Source: Streptomyces sp. GC420 | GTDB taxonomy: Bacteria; Actinomycetota; Actinomycetes; Streptomycetales; Streptomycetaceae | NCBI RefSeq assembly: GCF_009916105.1 | Contig: NZ_JAAAXQ010000013.1 | Location: forward strand, 1-43,634 | Length of the DNA: 43,634 nucleotides | Direction of reading: 5' to 3' | Shown here: piece by piece, positions 1 to 7,926 of the stretch | Position numbering within the stretch: position 1 is the stretch's first letter | Layout of the letters: each line of letters opens with the position of its first letter | Position numbers and translations under genes: made by a program | The notes under the pieces: generated by a model | Database searches by the model: none | The model's input: the letters and a program-made list of their open reading frames with translations, nothing else | What the model was told of the DNA's origin: nothing

Positions 1-61
1 CCCCCCTCCACCGGGGCCGGGCCGGGCACCCACCCCACCAAGCACAGAAAGGCCGCAGGAA

Positions 62-337
62 GTGACGTTCGACGAGTGGGCCGAGCGCCTGGACCGGGTC
101 TACATGGACGGGACCCAGCACGACTGGCGTGACGAGGACAAGACAGCGTGGGAGGAAGGCCTCCGCGCGATGGCGGCCGAGTTCCCCCACATCACCATCA
201 CGTGGATGGATCCGAAGTGTGGCTGCTGCAGCTTGGACGACCCGGCGCTGCTCGCCTTCGACGACCCGCGGGGCCCGGGTGGATTCGAGCTGCTATACCC
301 GACCTTTCGCCCGACACACACCTACTACCTGGGCTGA
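62..337 (+). CDS. Hypothetical acidic protein, 91 aa
   Basis: This small soluble protein has no family I recognise. It is rich in Trp, Asp and Glu, and a Cys cluster near residue 53 (KCGCCS) could bind a metal. I chose the GTG start because an AAAGG sequence lies about nine bases upstream and no better start is in frame. The gene ends 32 bases before the convergent TPR gene on the other strand. Nothing in the neighbourhood gives it a role. The reading frame has normal high-GC codon use, so I believe it is a real gene, but its function is unknown. Confidence 0.6.
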   Translation: MTFDEWAERLDRVYMDGTQHDWRDEDKTAWEEGLRAMAAEFPHITITWMDPKCGCCSLDDPALLAFDDPRGPGGFELLYPTFRPTHTYYLG

Positions 338-369
338 CGATGCCCACCGCGAGGTCTGATCGACTTTGA

Positions 370-1359
370 TCAAGCTCTAAGAGGGCGCGGTGGGGATTCG
401 GTCGGCGGGGCGGTGCGGCGGGCGAAGGCTGTGACGCCGGGTAGGTCCGGCCGGCGCGCGGCGACCTCGGCCGTCAACGCGCGGGCTGAGGGGCGGCGGG
501 CCTCCTGCGGCGCGGCCCGTTCCACGAGTTGTAGCTGGAGGAACGCGGTCGGCACGTCTCCGGCGGCCAGCAGGGCGCGGGCGGTGTCGGTCGCCGCGCG
601 GGCCCGGCGCTCCGGCGTGGGTAGCACGGCCGGCTCCAGACCCGCGGCGTACGCCAGGGCACGGTCGACGTCGCCGAGCTTCTGGTGGATGCCGACCCGG
701 TACAGCACGCACTGCGCCGGCGACAGCTCCCCGCCCGCCGGTACCCGTCCGCGGTCGCGGAGGAGGCGGGCCACGGTCTGTTCGGCCAGGGACGCGAACT
801 GCTCGGCGACGGAGGGCATACGGGCCTGGGCGGCGGTGTATGCCGCGGTCAGGGCCACCATGCCGGACGCGTCCAGGACGGCTGCGGACGGCCGGGGAGC
901 GGTGTCCAGCGCATCGTGCGCTTCCCCGAGCAGCTCCAGGGCCGTGTCCGCGCGGCCCGTACGGCGCAGCGGTGTCGCGGCCGCGCGCGCGGCGGCCGCG
1001 AGGAGTACCGGTCGGCCCGAGCGGCGGGCCGCCGTCCCGGCCCGGACCGCGAAGGCGGCCGCAGTGTCCATCTCGGCTTCCTTGACTGCTAGTTGAGAGA
1101 CGAGTACCCATACCCCCGCCGCCCGGCTGGCGCCGACCGGGCCCGTTCGCTCGCTCTCGCTCGCGCGGGCGACCATCCCTGGGAGCATCTGGTGGAGCCG
1201 GTCGTACCTGCCGGCGGCGAACAGCCTGCGCGCGGCCGGCAGATCCCCCTCGGCCAGGTGCTGGCCGCGTTCGCCGGCCAGCACCGATGTCGTGCCGCCC
1301 GTCCACAGCACCGCCGCGCAGAGCCCGGTGCCCAGTACCCTCCTGCGCTCCACAACCAC
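370..1359 (-). CDS. TPR-like protein, possibly Tat-exported or a regulator remnant, 329 aa
   Basis: The protein begins with an ERRRVLG segment and a hydrophobic stretch to about residue 28. It then consists of alpha-helical, TPR-like repeats rich in Ala, Leu and Arg. The same ERRR plus hydrophobic plus TPR layout is the C-terminal half of many Streptomyces XRE-type regulators, but no helix-turn-helix precedes it here. The start is GTG with GGGGAGG eight bases upstream. The frame stays open to 1881, but that extension is Pro/Arg/Ser-rich noise. The first residues could also be read as a twin-arginine export signal. Regulator fragment and secreted TPR protein are both possible. Confidence 0.6.
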   Translation of the reverse strand: MVVERRRVLGTGLCAAVLWTGGTTSVLAGERGQHLAEGDLPAARRLFAAGRYDRLHQMLPGMVARASESERTGPVGASRAAGVWVLVSQLAVKEAEMDTAAAFAVRAGTAARRSGRPVLLAAAARAAATPLRRTGRADTALELLGEAHDALDTAPRPSAAVLDASGMVALTAAYTAAQARMPSVAEQFASLAEQTVARLLRDRGRVPAGGELSPAQCVLYRVGIHQKLGDVDRALAYAAGLEPAVLPTPERRARAATDTARALLAAGDVPTAFLQLQLVERAAPQEARRPSARALTAEVAARRPDLPGVTAFARRTAPPTESPPRPLRA

Positions 1360-1720
1360 GCCACCGTCCTCCCCGGCCGCTGTGTCCCGGGGTCCTCCCG
1401 GGGGGTCTTCGGCCCGATCTTGCGACGGTACGGGTCCGGCCGTGCCTCGGGCAGGGCGCACATCTGTCGGCTCTGCACGCCCCTTTCTGCCCTGGCGCGC
1501 TGGGGCCGGGGACGAGGGCGGGCAGACGGCTGTGCGGGGGCGGGGGCCTGAGGGCACGGCGCGGTCTAGGGACGGCGGTGCTCGGATGGGCTTCTCGCGC
1601 TTTCCGGTACCTGGTTCGGGGCACCGAGGCGCAGATGGTCCCCATTCCCGTACGGGCTGGCGGCCGGACCGCGCCGCGTCTTGCCGGGGTGCCGGGGTGC
1701 CGGGAAGCATCCCAAGAATG
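1360..1720. other. Intergenic stretch upstream of the divergent TPR gene
   Basis: These bases lie between the TPR gene start and the promoter of the plus-strand operon. Open frames exist on both strands, but their translations are Arg/Pro/Gly-rich with no domain-like pattern. I see the ribosome site of the TPR gene at its edge and nothing else convincing. Confidence 0.5.
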
Positions 1721-1749
1721 TTGCATATTCGCATTTCAGTGTGTACTGT
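1721..1749 (+). promoter_or_regulatory. Putative promoter giving a leaderless transcript
   Basis: A -35-like TTGCAT (1721-1726), a 17-base spacer and a -10-like TACTGT (1744-1749) lie in an AT-rich patch. The GTG at 1757 follows the -10 by only seven bases, so the start codon would be at or next to the transcription start. The spacer carries CATATTCGC, a nine-base string that recurs near 23828 on the other strand. Inferred from sequence only. Confidence 0.5.
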
Positions 1750-1756
1750 TGTTCCT

Positions 1757-1963
1757 GTGAGGCCGGGGAACGAAGAACCGGCCGAGAAGCCACCCGACCA
1801 GCAGACCGCCGCCCGCGGCCTCGTCGAGGAAGACGACCCGACCGAGGTCACCGGCTGGATCTCCCTGGAACAGCCACGCACAAGAACGGCCCTTTCCCAT
1901 AGGGCCTTCCGCGCCTACCCACACCACTCCGACGATCGTGAGAGCTCGCGTTGTTCTACCTGA
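1757..1963 (+). CDS. Small hypothetical protein, first gene of a coupled operon, 68 aa
   Basis: This acidic N-terminal, basic C-terminal peptide matches no family I know. Two features argue that it is translated. A good promoter places its GTG at the mRNA 5' end, as in leaderless genes. Its TGA also overlaps the ATG at 1963 of the next frame (TGATG), the same coupling arrangement used by the genes that follow. The start could instead be non-functional and the region merely leader sequence. There is no ribosome site, as expected for leaderless translation. Confidence 0.4.
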   Translation: MRPGNEEPAEKPPDQQTAARGLVEEDDPTEVTGWISLEQPRTRTALSHRAFRAYPHHSDDRESSRCST

Positions 1964-2391
1964 TGAAGTACCCTTGTTGCGGCCGCCCGACGGTGTTTCA
2001 CGAACTGGAACGACACACCGCCCCGAGCCTCTTGATCGACCCCGAGACGGGCTTGCCGCCCGGCATCTCCCCCGACGGCCACCGTGTGACCCCGTCACCA
2101 GAGGCCACAGCCAGAGCCCGCAGGCGGCCCCTGTGCCAGTCGTGTCTCGATGACGTACAGGCCGGCGGCGCGGTGACCTTCTCCGTACGCCTGAGAGGCG
2201 AGCAGACCGCGATGGCCCTCGCACCCGAGATGCCCCTCCTCGACGACGAGGGCCGGGTGATGGCCGTCCGCTGTCCGTCCGCCGGGTGCGGTGCGGTTGT
2301 CGACCTGATCAACGGCCGACTGGATCGCCACTTCGTGCGCGGCCAGAAGTGCCGGATGTCGGGCGTGCGGGTGGTGGTCGGTGAGGAGTGA
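1951..2391 (+). CDS. Cys-rich hypothetical protein, possible zinc-binding, 146 aa
   Basis: Cys pairs suggest zinc binding: YPCCGRP near the N-terminus, CQSC in the middle, and CPSAGC plus a late Cys in the C-terminal third. The layout resembles small actinobacterial zinc-ribbon proteins, but I cannot name the family. Two starts are possible. TTG at 1951 has GTGAGAG six bases upstream. ATG at 1963 overlaps the TGA of the preceding small frame but has no ribosome site of its own. I took the TTG. The gene heads a run of same-strand genes; a 110-base gap separates it from the next one. Confidence 0.6.
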   Translation: MFYLMKYPCCGRPTVFHELERHTAPSLLIDPETGLPPGISPDGHRVTPSPEATARARRRPLCQSCLDDVQAGGAVTFSVRLRGEQTAMALAPEMPLLDDEGRVMAVRCPSAGCGAVVDLINGRLDRHFVRGQKCRMSGVRVVVGEE

Positions 2392-2501
2392 AGCGTGAGC
2401 TGAACAGCCTCACGTGGCTGACCTTCTAACCCTCACGGGCCATGCCCGAACCCCATCAGCCGACCCCGCTCGTCGGGGCGCGCAAGCAAGAGGACCGCGT
2501 C

Positions 2502-2669
2502 TTGAGCACCAAACTCAGCCCCTCCGACCTGGCCGAGGTCGAAGAACTTCTCGCACGTTGGAACGAGGCCGTCGATGGCGACAGTTCCGACGCCGAGCAC
2601 GAAGTCGGCGTCGACATGTCGGAGTTCCTGTGGAGGCTCCACGGCGGTCTGCCCGAGCGTGAGCTCTGA
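2502..2669 (+). CDS. Small acidic hypothetical protein, 55 aa
   Basis: This short helical, acidic protein (LSPSDLAEVEELLARWNEA region) has no recognised domain. I chose TTG because AAGAGGA lies just upstream with proper spacing; an in-frame ATG at 2442 has no such site. Its TGA overlaps the ATG of the next gene (TGATG), so the two are probably translated together. Size and acidity would fit an adaptor or antitoxin-like protein, but nothing shows that. Confidence 0.6.
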   Translation: MSTKLSPSDLAEVEELLARWNEAVDGDSSDAEHEVGVDMSEFLWRLHGGLPEREL

Positions 2670-2881
2670 TGGCCATCTACCGTCCCGGCGAGGTCAACTG
2701 CGGCCACTGCAACGAACCGACTGGGATCCCGGCTGACGACTGGGCCGGAGAAACCCGTGCCGAAGACGGCGACTATGTCGCCTCCGTCGACCCCTGTGTG
2801 CGCTGTGAGGTTCACACCTACGGCACCCTGAACCGCTGTCCCGACGACTGCCCCGACTGCGCTGAGAACGACGCCGCGTAA
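2669..2881 (+). CDS. Cys-rich small protein, likely zinc-binding, 70 aa
   Basis: The protein carries CGHC near residue 12, then CVRC and a C-terminal series (CPDDCPDC). Together these give four or more Cys pairs in 70 residues, a pattern typical of zinc ribbons. It overlaps the genes on both sides by a start-stop junction (TGATG upstream, TAATG downstream), so it is the middle of a translationally coupled trio. The role is unknown; a structural zinc protein or nucleic-acid binder is plausible. Confidence 0.65.
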   Translation: MAIYRPGEVNCGHCNEPTGIPADDWAGETRAEDGDYVASVDPCVRCEVHTYGTLNRCPDDCPDCAENDAA

Positions 2882-3114
2882 TGCATCGGCGCGAATGCGG
2901 AGTTGATCTAAACATGAGTACCCCCGTCCCGGGAACCGGGGCGAAGAAGCGTCCCGCGAGGCGTCGCAAGGTCAAGAACGCTCGGACCGGCTCCGTGGGG
3001 AGCAAGATCCTGCCGGGCCGGTACAGCGATGAAGGCGAAAAGGGGCCCTGGTTCCGCCGTCTGGTTCGCCGCGCCGAGACGCGCAGCTGGCGGCGTGAGG
3101 CATCGCGGCTCTGA
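2881..3114 (+). CDS. Small basic hypothetical protein, 77 aa
   Basis: This Arg/Lys-rich protein has a KKRPARRRKVK patch that suggests nucleic-acid or ribosome contact. The ATG at 2881 overlaps the preceding TAA. A second ATG at 2914 (protein starting MSTPVPGTG) is an alternative start. The TGA at 3112-3114 overlaps a CTG at 3111 that opens the next frame, so coupling may continue downstream. No family recognised. Confidence 0.55.
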   Translation: MHRRECGVDLNMSTPVPGTGAKKRPARRRKVKNARTGSVGSKILPGRYSDEGEKGPWFRRLVRRAETRSWRREASRL

Positions 3115-3326
3115 CGGCTGCCCTCAAGCAGGTCTGCGACGTCACGCCAGACGGCCGAAGAGCCGCCCACACACCAAACGCCGCCCGGTCCCACTCCCCC
3201 GCAGGTGCGAGGGCGCCGGCCGAGCCGCCGAAGCCCCTCTCCTTCACCGCTGCCGACAACGCGCGCGGCGCTGCCCCCTCCCTCTTCATGCGCGCCCACC
3301 GTGGCGCTCGATACCTAGGAAGAATC

Positions 3327-3947
3327 GTGTCTGCTGATCTGCAGCTCCGCATCCATTCGGCTCCCGCTGGCGAAGTGGTCGCGCTTCTCGACCTCATGCG
3401 GGAGCACAAACTCCGCGGCGAGTATGAGCATGGTCCCGCCGAGGCCCTCACGCTGGGGCAGGTCTACCGCGCCCGGGACGCCGCGCTGGGACTCTGCGAG
3501 GAGGTCGCCGCGCGGCTGGAGGAGGACGCCCCGAACGCAGTGTTCGAGTTGTGGCAGGACCCTCACTGGAGCGCCGACGGGCACTACCACGCGTACGTCC
3601 CCAAGTTCGGGCATTTCGAGGCTGGTTGCGATGCCGAGGGCGTTCCGCATGTCGGCGTGCACGAGCTCATCCAGCGGCTCAGCAGCAGCCCGGGAGCGAC
3701 GCTCGGCGACTGGATGGCGGGTGAGGGGGCCGACCTGCTCGGCGTCGCAGTGCTCGCCGTAGTGGGCGAGTACCAGGCACGGCAGTCGTCCGGCTCCGGG
3801 CTCCTCCCCTTCTCACCTGTCGAGGCCGGATGGCCCGTGATGCGCGCGATCGCGCAGCGCCGCCGGTCCGCGATCGCCCGAGCGACGACGCACGTCCTCG
3901 GCCAGGCCCTCGTCGGCCTCCCCACCCACGATTCACTGGAGAACTGA
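3327..3947 (+). CDS. Hypothetical protein, 206 aa (frame open from 3099)
   Basis: This soluble, helical protein has no domain I recognise. GTG at 3327 has TAGGA at the right distance and is the conservative start. The same frame is open and coding-like from 3099, and a CTG at 3111 overlaps the previous gene's TGA. A rare CTG start would add 72 residues that look Ala/Pro-rich but normal in codon use. The gene is followed after two bases by the ATG of the DUF4262-like gene, so they are certainly one transcription unit. Confidence 0.65.
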   Translation: MSADLQLRIHSAPAGEVVALLDLMREHKLRGEYEHGPAEALTLGQVYRARDAALGLCEEVAARLEEDAPNAVFELWQDPHWSADGHYHAYVPKFGHFEAGCDAEGVPHVGVHELIQRLSSSPGATLGDWMAGEGADLLGVAVLAVVGEYQARQSSGSGLLPFSPVEAGWPVMRAIAQRRRSAIARATTHVLGQALVGLPTHDSLEN

Positions 3948-3949
3948 TC

Positions 3950-5059
3950 ATGGCGGACATCCGCATGCGCTTCCTCGGGCACCCCTGGGAGCGAACCACC
4001 GTCGCTGCCGATGCCGGAGGACACGAGGAACTGTTCATCGCCCTCTTCCTCAGGGCGATGGAGACCGTCCCCGAACTGCGTGCCTTGCCCGGTGACCTGG
4101 AGGCGTGCGCCGTGCGCTGGGACGGCGAAGAAGTGTCGGTCTATCACCCGGATGTGGAGCAGGCCATCTTCCGCGCCCAGGTCGAACCCGAGCGCTCTGC
4201 GCAGGGGGGCGCTCCGGTCAGGACGCGGCCGCCCGAGCTGTGGCGCAAGGAGCGCGACCGCAGCTTCTACCCGGCCCCGGCGGTGCTGGCCGAGATCCCG
4301 GGTCTGTGGGCAACGGTCTTGGAACCGCATGAGCACAGGGTGGTCGCCCTCCGGTACTTCTCCACCTGGGGCCAGTGGTACGTCGTGGAGGTCGACGACG
4401 CGAGCGGCCAGGCTTACGGGTGGTCGTGCCTGGGGGGTGACCTGTCGCAGGGCCGGTGGGGCCCTATCGACCTTCCGGCTCTGGAGTCGTGCCGTCCGGA
4501 CGGCGATCTGTCCCAACTGGTCGTTCGCGATCGGGATTTCACGCCCGACGTCGCGGCCAATGTCTTGCCGGAGGGCCGTCCTCACGATTCTTGCGGGGAC
4601 GCGGATTGCCCCGTGTGTCCGCCCGATTTCATGACGGAATACGTTGCTCGACTGCGGGCCGTGATCGCGGAGCACGGGTTCGCCGTCCAGCCGGTGCTTG
4701 CTGATGAGGGTTCTGCTGCCTATTGCTACACCATCGGTCTGCACAAGTCTCTGGGGCATGAGTTCGTCATGGCCGGGCTGGACGTCAGGGTGATGCAGGG
4801 CGTGCTCCATTCCGTCGTCGAGCGGCTCGCCGGATCGTCTGGTCCGGTCGCCGGCGAGGTACTGGACGGGCTTCTTGCGAACGGATTCCAGCTGCTCATG
4901 CGCCCCGTGGAGTCCTTGGAGCCCTTCGCGATGCTGCGGGCGGTGTACGGCCAGGAGATTGCCGTGCCGTACTGGCAGGCCGTGTGGCCCGATCGTGACG
5001 GCGTCTTTCCGACTGACGCGTCTTGCTCGCTTTCCCCTGGAACCCAGCCGCTTCTTTAG
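3950..5059 (+). CDS. DUF4262-like protein with N-terminal unknown domain, 369 aa
   Basis: Residues from about 225 onward (EYVARLRAVIAEHG, then YCYTIGLHKSLGHEF) match the pattern of DUF4262, a domain of unknown function common in actinobacteria and often found in small accessory operons. The first two thirds contain a WYVVEVDDASG segment resembling uncharacterised DNA-modification-linked or plasmid proteins, but I cannot name that part. ATG is preceded by GGAGAACTG. The spacing to the upstream gene is two bases. The cellular role is unknown. Confidence 0.7.
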   Translation: MADIRMRFLGHPWERTTVAADAGGHEELFIALFLRAMETVPELRALPGDLEACAVRWDGEEVSVYHPDVEQAIFRAQVEPERSAQGGAPVRTRPPELWRKERDRSFYPAPAVLAEIPGLWATVLEPHEHRVVALRYFSTWGQWYVVEVDDASGQAYGWSCLGGDLSQGRWGPIDLPALESCRPDGDLSQLVVRDRDFTPDVAANVLPEGRPHDSCGDADCPVCPPDFMTEYVARLRAVIAEHGFAVQPVLADEGSAAYCYTIGLHKSLGHEFVMAGLDVRVMQGVLHSVVERLAGSSGPVAGEVLDGLLANGFQLLMRPVESLEPFAMLRAVYGQEIAVPYWQAVWPDRDGVFPTDASCSLSPGTQPLL

Positions 5060-5104
5060 CCCTATTTCGAGTTTCCGACTCTTTGTGTTCTAGGAGATTC
5101 TTCT

Positions 5105-5557
5105 ATGCGCCAGCCTGAACCATTGAATGCTATTGATGAGCTGCGGCTCTTCCTGGATTTCGCCGTTCCGCTGTGCGGCGCTGACATCGTGTACAGGCTC
5201 AGGCAATGGGGTCATTCTCGCGAGCAGGCCAAGGCCTGGCTACGTGGTGAGGCCGAGCGCGCTGGTGGCAGCCTGGGCGAGAACGGTGACGTGCTGCAGT
5301 TCAGCGATGGTCGTCCTCGGTCGGGACGCGCGCAGAACCGTGTGGTCCGGACCGCGAGTGAACTTGCGCGCGGCGTGGCAGCGGCGGCGCTGCTCGCCCA
5401 GTTGGAGGGGAAGAGGGGTGTCGTAGCCTTCGGCGGCTTCTACGGTGTCACCGCCAGGCCCGCCGAGGCCGACACGGCGCGCGTCCAGGACGGTGAGGAC
5501 GATGCCGTCGGTGTCGCCGCTCGCGGTACCTGTCCTGTGCGGAAGCCGGCGGCGTGA
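5105..5557 (+). CDS. Hypothetical protein, last gene of the plus-strand operon, 150 aa
   Basis: The first 50 residues form a helical segment (ELRLFLDFAVPLCGADIVYRL), followed by an Ala-rich middle and a low-complexity C-terminus. The start is ATG with AGGAGA seven bases upstream, a strong ribosome site. It lies 45 bases after the DUF4262-like gene. No family recognised. The last 40 residues have poorer coding character than the rest, so the true C-terminus may differ in relatives. Confidence 0.6.
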   Translation: MRQPEPLNAIDELRLFLDFAVPLCGADIVYRLRQWGHSREQAKAWLRGEAERAGGSLGENGDVLQFSDGRPRSGRAQNRVVRTASELARGVAAAALLAQLEGKRGVVAFGGFYGVTARPAEADTARVQDGEDDAVGVAARGTCPVRKPAA

Positions 5558-5779
5558 ATGCCTTGTGGCAGTCTCCTCGCCGTGCTTGTCCTCGGTGCCT
5601 CGTACCGGGCCGATGAGTCGGGCCGGTGGAGATCCGTGCAGGGGCTCGCGGCTCACCCGTTAGGCTCGCCGTGGCCCGTGCCGGAATGAGTGTGCGGGAC
5701 AGGCCCCAGTCCCCGTGACGGGACGCAGTACGGCCGGGGCCGCCACTCCCCGGGCGCAGGTCGTACGCCCGCCGGCGGC

Positions 5780-6619
5780 TCAGTCCAAGCGGGAGAAGTC
5801 GAGATCCACCAGGATCTCCTTCAGGTCGACCTTCTCGTCGTGGCAGAAGCCTCGAAGCTCGTCCCACATTTCGGGGACGCCCTCCAGAGCGCCACCGAGC
5901 AGGGACAGTTGTCCGCGGTCCTCGTCGTACTCCTCGGCTTGGAGGTAGACCATCTCCGCCTTCTGGAGTTCGCGTACGACGCTGAGCAGCGTCGTACGGT
6001 CCGCCGAGAAGCGCCTCAGCACCAGTTCGAAGTCCGTGGTCTCCTCGTGCACCACGAGGGCGAGCACCTGGCGGGCCATCCGCGTGAGGCCGCCGACACG
6101 CCCCGCGAAGCGGTTGACCAGCTCAAGGAGGTCCTGTTCGTCGGAAGGCTCCTGGTCGGCGTCCTCCCAGGCGAAGAAGCGACGCATGGTGGTGGCGGGC
6201 CGGACCAGGGAGCCGTTGACCGTGTCGCGGAACTCGGCCTCGATGTCCTCGACCGTGTACCGGTACTTGGCCTCGTGCTTCTGTTTGACTGCCCGCAGGT
6301 ACTCGACGGTGTAGTCGTGTCGGGTGACGCTGCTGTCGATCAGGTCGTGGTGCACCCCGCACAGCAGCATCAGGTTGTCGAAGTCCCGTAGCTGTTCGAC
6401 GTCCGTGCCGACCCACGCCTCGTGACGGGCGCTGCCGGGCTCGGCGCCGATGATGTGGGCGATCTTGCCGACCCAGGCACCCTCCTCTGTGACCAGCCGG
6501 GTTGAGCAGTGCGGGTCGCCCCAGGCGCATTCGTTGCCGGAGAACGCCCACAGCCGGCGTGCGACGCCGGACAGCGGCTCCTTGCGGTTCTTCTCGGAGC
6601 CGTTCGTCCGCTTGGCCAC
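5780..6619 (-). CDS. HNH endonuclease-family protein, 279 aa
   Basis: The N-terminal third has the HNH fold signature: a Cys pair near residues 31-38 (NECAWGDPHC), the catalytic AHI segment near residue 55, DNLMLLCG with its Asn near 82, and HH before DLID. HNH domains cut DNA or RNA using a metal held by these residues. The C-terminal 150 residues are helical and look like a winged-helix or scaffold region. The start is GTG with GGAAGGG upstream. It follows an AAA+ ATPase gene by 85 bases on the same strand, so the two may be one unit. A defence nuclease is a reasonable guess, not shown. Confidence 0.75.
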   Translation of the reverse strand: MAKRTNGSEKNRKEPLSGVARRLWAFSGNECAWGDPHCSTRLVTEEGAWVGKIAHIIGAEPGSARHEAWVGTDVEQLRDFDNLMLLCGVHHDLIDSSVTRHDYTVEYLRAVKQKHEAKYRYTVEDIEAEFRDTVNGSLVRPATTMRRFFAWEDADQEPSDEQDLLELVNRFAGRVGGLTRMARQVLALVVHEETTDFELVLRRFSADRTTLLSVVRELQKAEMVYLQAEEYDEDRGQLSLLGGALEGVPEMWDELRGFCHDEKVDLKEILVDLDFSRLD

Positions 6620-6704
6620 AGCCCGCCCTTCCTTCGCCCTGACGACAACGCGCAGCGTAGTCCAGCTGGTTGAGGCGGGGGCGGGCGTGCTGGTTGTCCG
6701 GCTG

Positions 6705-7256
6705 CTACCAGCGCAGGGTCGGCCGGGGGCGTGGGGCGAGTTCGGCCTGCTCGGCGACGGCGACGAGGCGCTCGGCGGTCTCGTGGCCGACCGCCTCGAC
6801 GAGGCAGTCGAGGTTCGAGGCGATCAGGAGCCAGGAGCGCCGCGGCAGCAGGCTCAGGCGGGCGACGGCATCCGCGAGTGCTCCCGCCTCCAGGGCCATC
6901 ATGGCCTGGACGTCGGCGGGGTCCGGCTTCAGCGGCACCTTCGCCTCGCGCACCAGGTCGACGGAGAGGGTCAGGTCGTCGATGACCGTGACGGCGGTGG
7001 TGTTCTCGATCAAGCTGGGCTCGTAGCTGCGCCGGAGATCGTGGGCCTGGTGGACGGTGATGTTCTCCTCGCGGTAGCCGGCGGCGAGAAGACGGCGCAG
7101 CCCGGCGTAAGCGGCGTGGGACTTGCCGGACCAGTGCGGTCCCAGGAGGAGCAGGCGGGCGGTGTCGCCGGCCAGGATGGTGGAGCACCACTGGGCGATG
7201 GCCGGGTGGTCGGTCTCGGCATCGCTGAAGAGCGGGGGCACGACGGGCATCGGCAC
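6705..7256 (-). CDS. DnaC/IstB-like AAA+ ATPase, 183 aa
   Basis: A Walker A motif (GPHWSGKS, residues 39-46) and a Walker B motif (VTVIDDL, residues 89-95) in a short, single-domain protein fit the DnaC/IstB group, which load helicases or partner with transposases. No replicative helicase, DnaD-like protein or transposase gene is adjacent, so its partner is unclear. The start is a GTG at 7256; an ATG at 7250 is an alternative. The next gene downstream is the HNH protein. A target-recognition ATPase for that nuclease is possible but unproven. Confidence 0.65.
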   Translation of the reverse strand: MPMPVVPPLFSDAETDHPAIAQWCSTILAGDTARLLLLGPHWSGKSHAAYAGLRRLLAAGYREENITVHQAHDLRRSYEPSLIENTTAVTVIDDLTLSVDLVREAKVPLKPDPADVQAMMALEAGALADAVARLSLLPRRSWLLIASNLDCLVEAVGHETAERLVAVAEQAELAPRPRPTLRW

Positions 7257-7440
7257 AGCGTATGTGGCCGTGCATCTGGCGATTGTGCTGGGTCTGATGG
7301 CGGGCGCTGCTGGCTGTCCGGGGTGCGGAGCGGGTCTGTTCTAGTGTGGGTGAACTTCGGGCGTTGTCGCCCGCGTCCGTGTCGTGGCCGGGATGATGTG
7401 GCACGTGCGGGGCCGCGGCGGCCGCGGGAGTGGGGTCAGG

Positions 7441-7926
7441 GTGAGCAGGGGGGGAAAGCAGCAGGACCGGCTGGTGGTACGGGCCGTCGACGTGCTGTCG
7501 GGCGTGCTGAGCGGCGCGGTGCCGGAGCCGGCCCGCCGTGTCGTCGCCTCCCGGGCGCTGCTGGCCGTCGAGGAGTTGGTGTTCCCGCTGCACGAGGAGC
7601 TGGTGCTGGCGGAGAACGCGGACGCCGCGGCTTGGGGGGCTACCGACGAGCAGTGGGCGGACGACGCCGCGGTGCGCCGGTGGGTGACCGAGACGCTGGC
7701 CGAGCACGCCTCGTCCTACAACGAGCTCCATGAGGTGTGGGAAGACGATCCGGATCACGTCGAGCCCCAGGGGGAGCACCCGGTGTGGGCGCTGCTGGAG
7801 ATGTCCCCCTTCGCGCGGCGTCTGCGGCTTTTGCAGGAGGCGGCCGCGAAGACCGCGGTCGGCCTGGGGAGCGACGTCGGCGTCGGCGCGCACCAGATCG
7901 GGCGCAGGCCGGTCCCGGCCCGGTGA
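7441..7926 (+). CDS. Hypothetical protein, 5' part of a frame-disrupted gene, 161 aa
   Basis: This helical protein (VLSGAVPEPARRVVASRALLAVEELVFPLHEEL) stops at a TGA at 7924-7926. Coding character then continues in the +1 frame without any start codon nearby. The start GTG at 7441 has GGGAG upstream; a GTG at 7384 is open but has no ribosome site. Divergent from the AAA+ gene. Together with the downstream part it would make one protein of about 445 residues. No family recognised. Confidence 0.5.
   Translation: MSRGGKQQDRLVVRAVDVLSGVLSGAVPEPARRVVASRALLAVEELVFPLHEELVLAENADAAAWGATDEQWADDAAVRRWVTETLAEHASSYNELHEVWEDDPDHVEPQGEHPVWALLEMSPFARRLRLLQEAAAKTAVGLGSDVGVGAHQIGRRPVPAR

Noticed and set aside
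1360..1881. N-terminal extension of the TPR protein to 503 codons
   Set aside because: The added sequence is low-complexity and the strong ribosome site lies at the GTG at 1359.
3584..4810. Minus-strand frame of 408 codons opposite the DUF4262-like gene
   Set aside because: The plus strand has continuous coding with ribosome sites and motifs; the minus reading has none.
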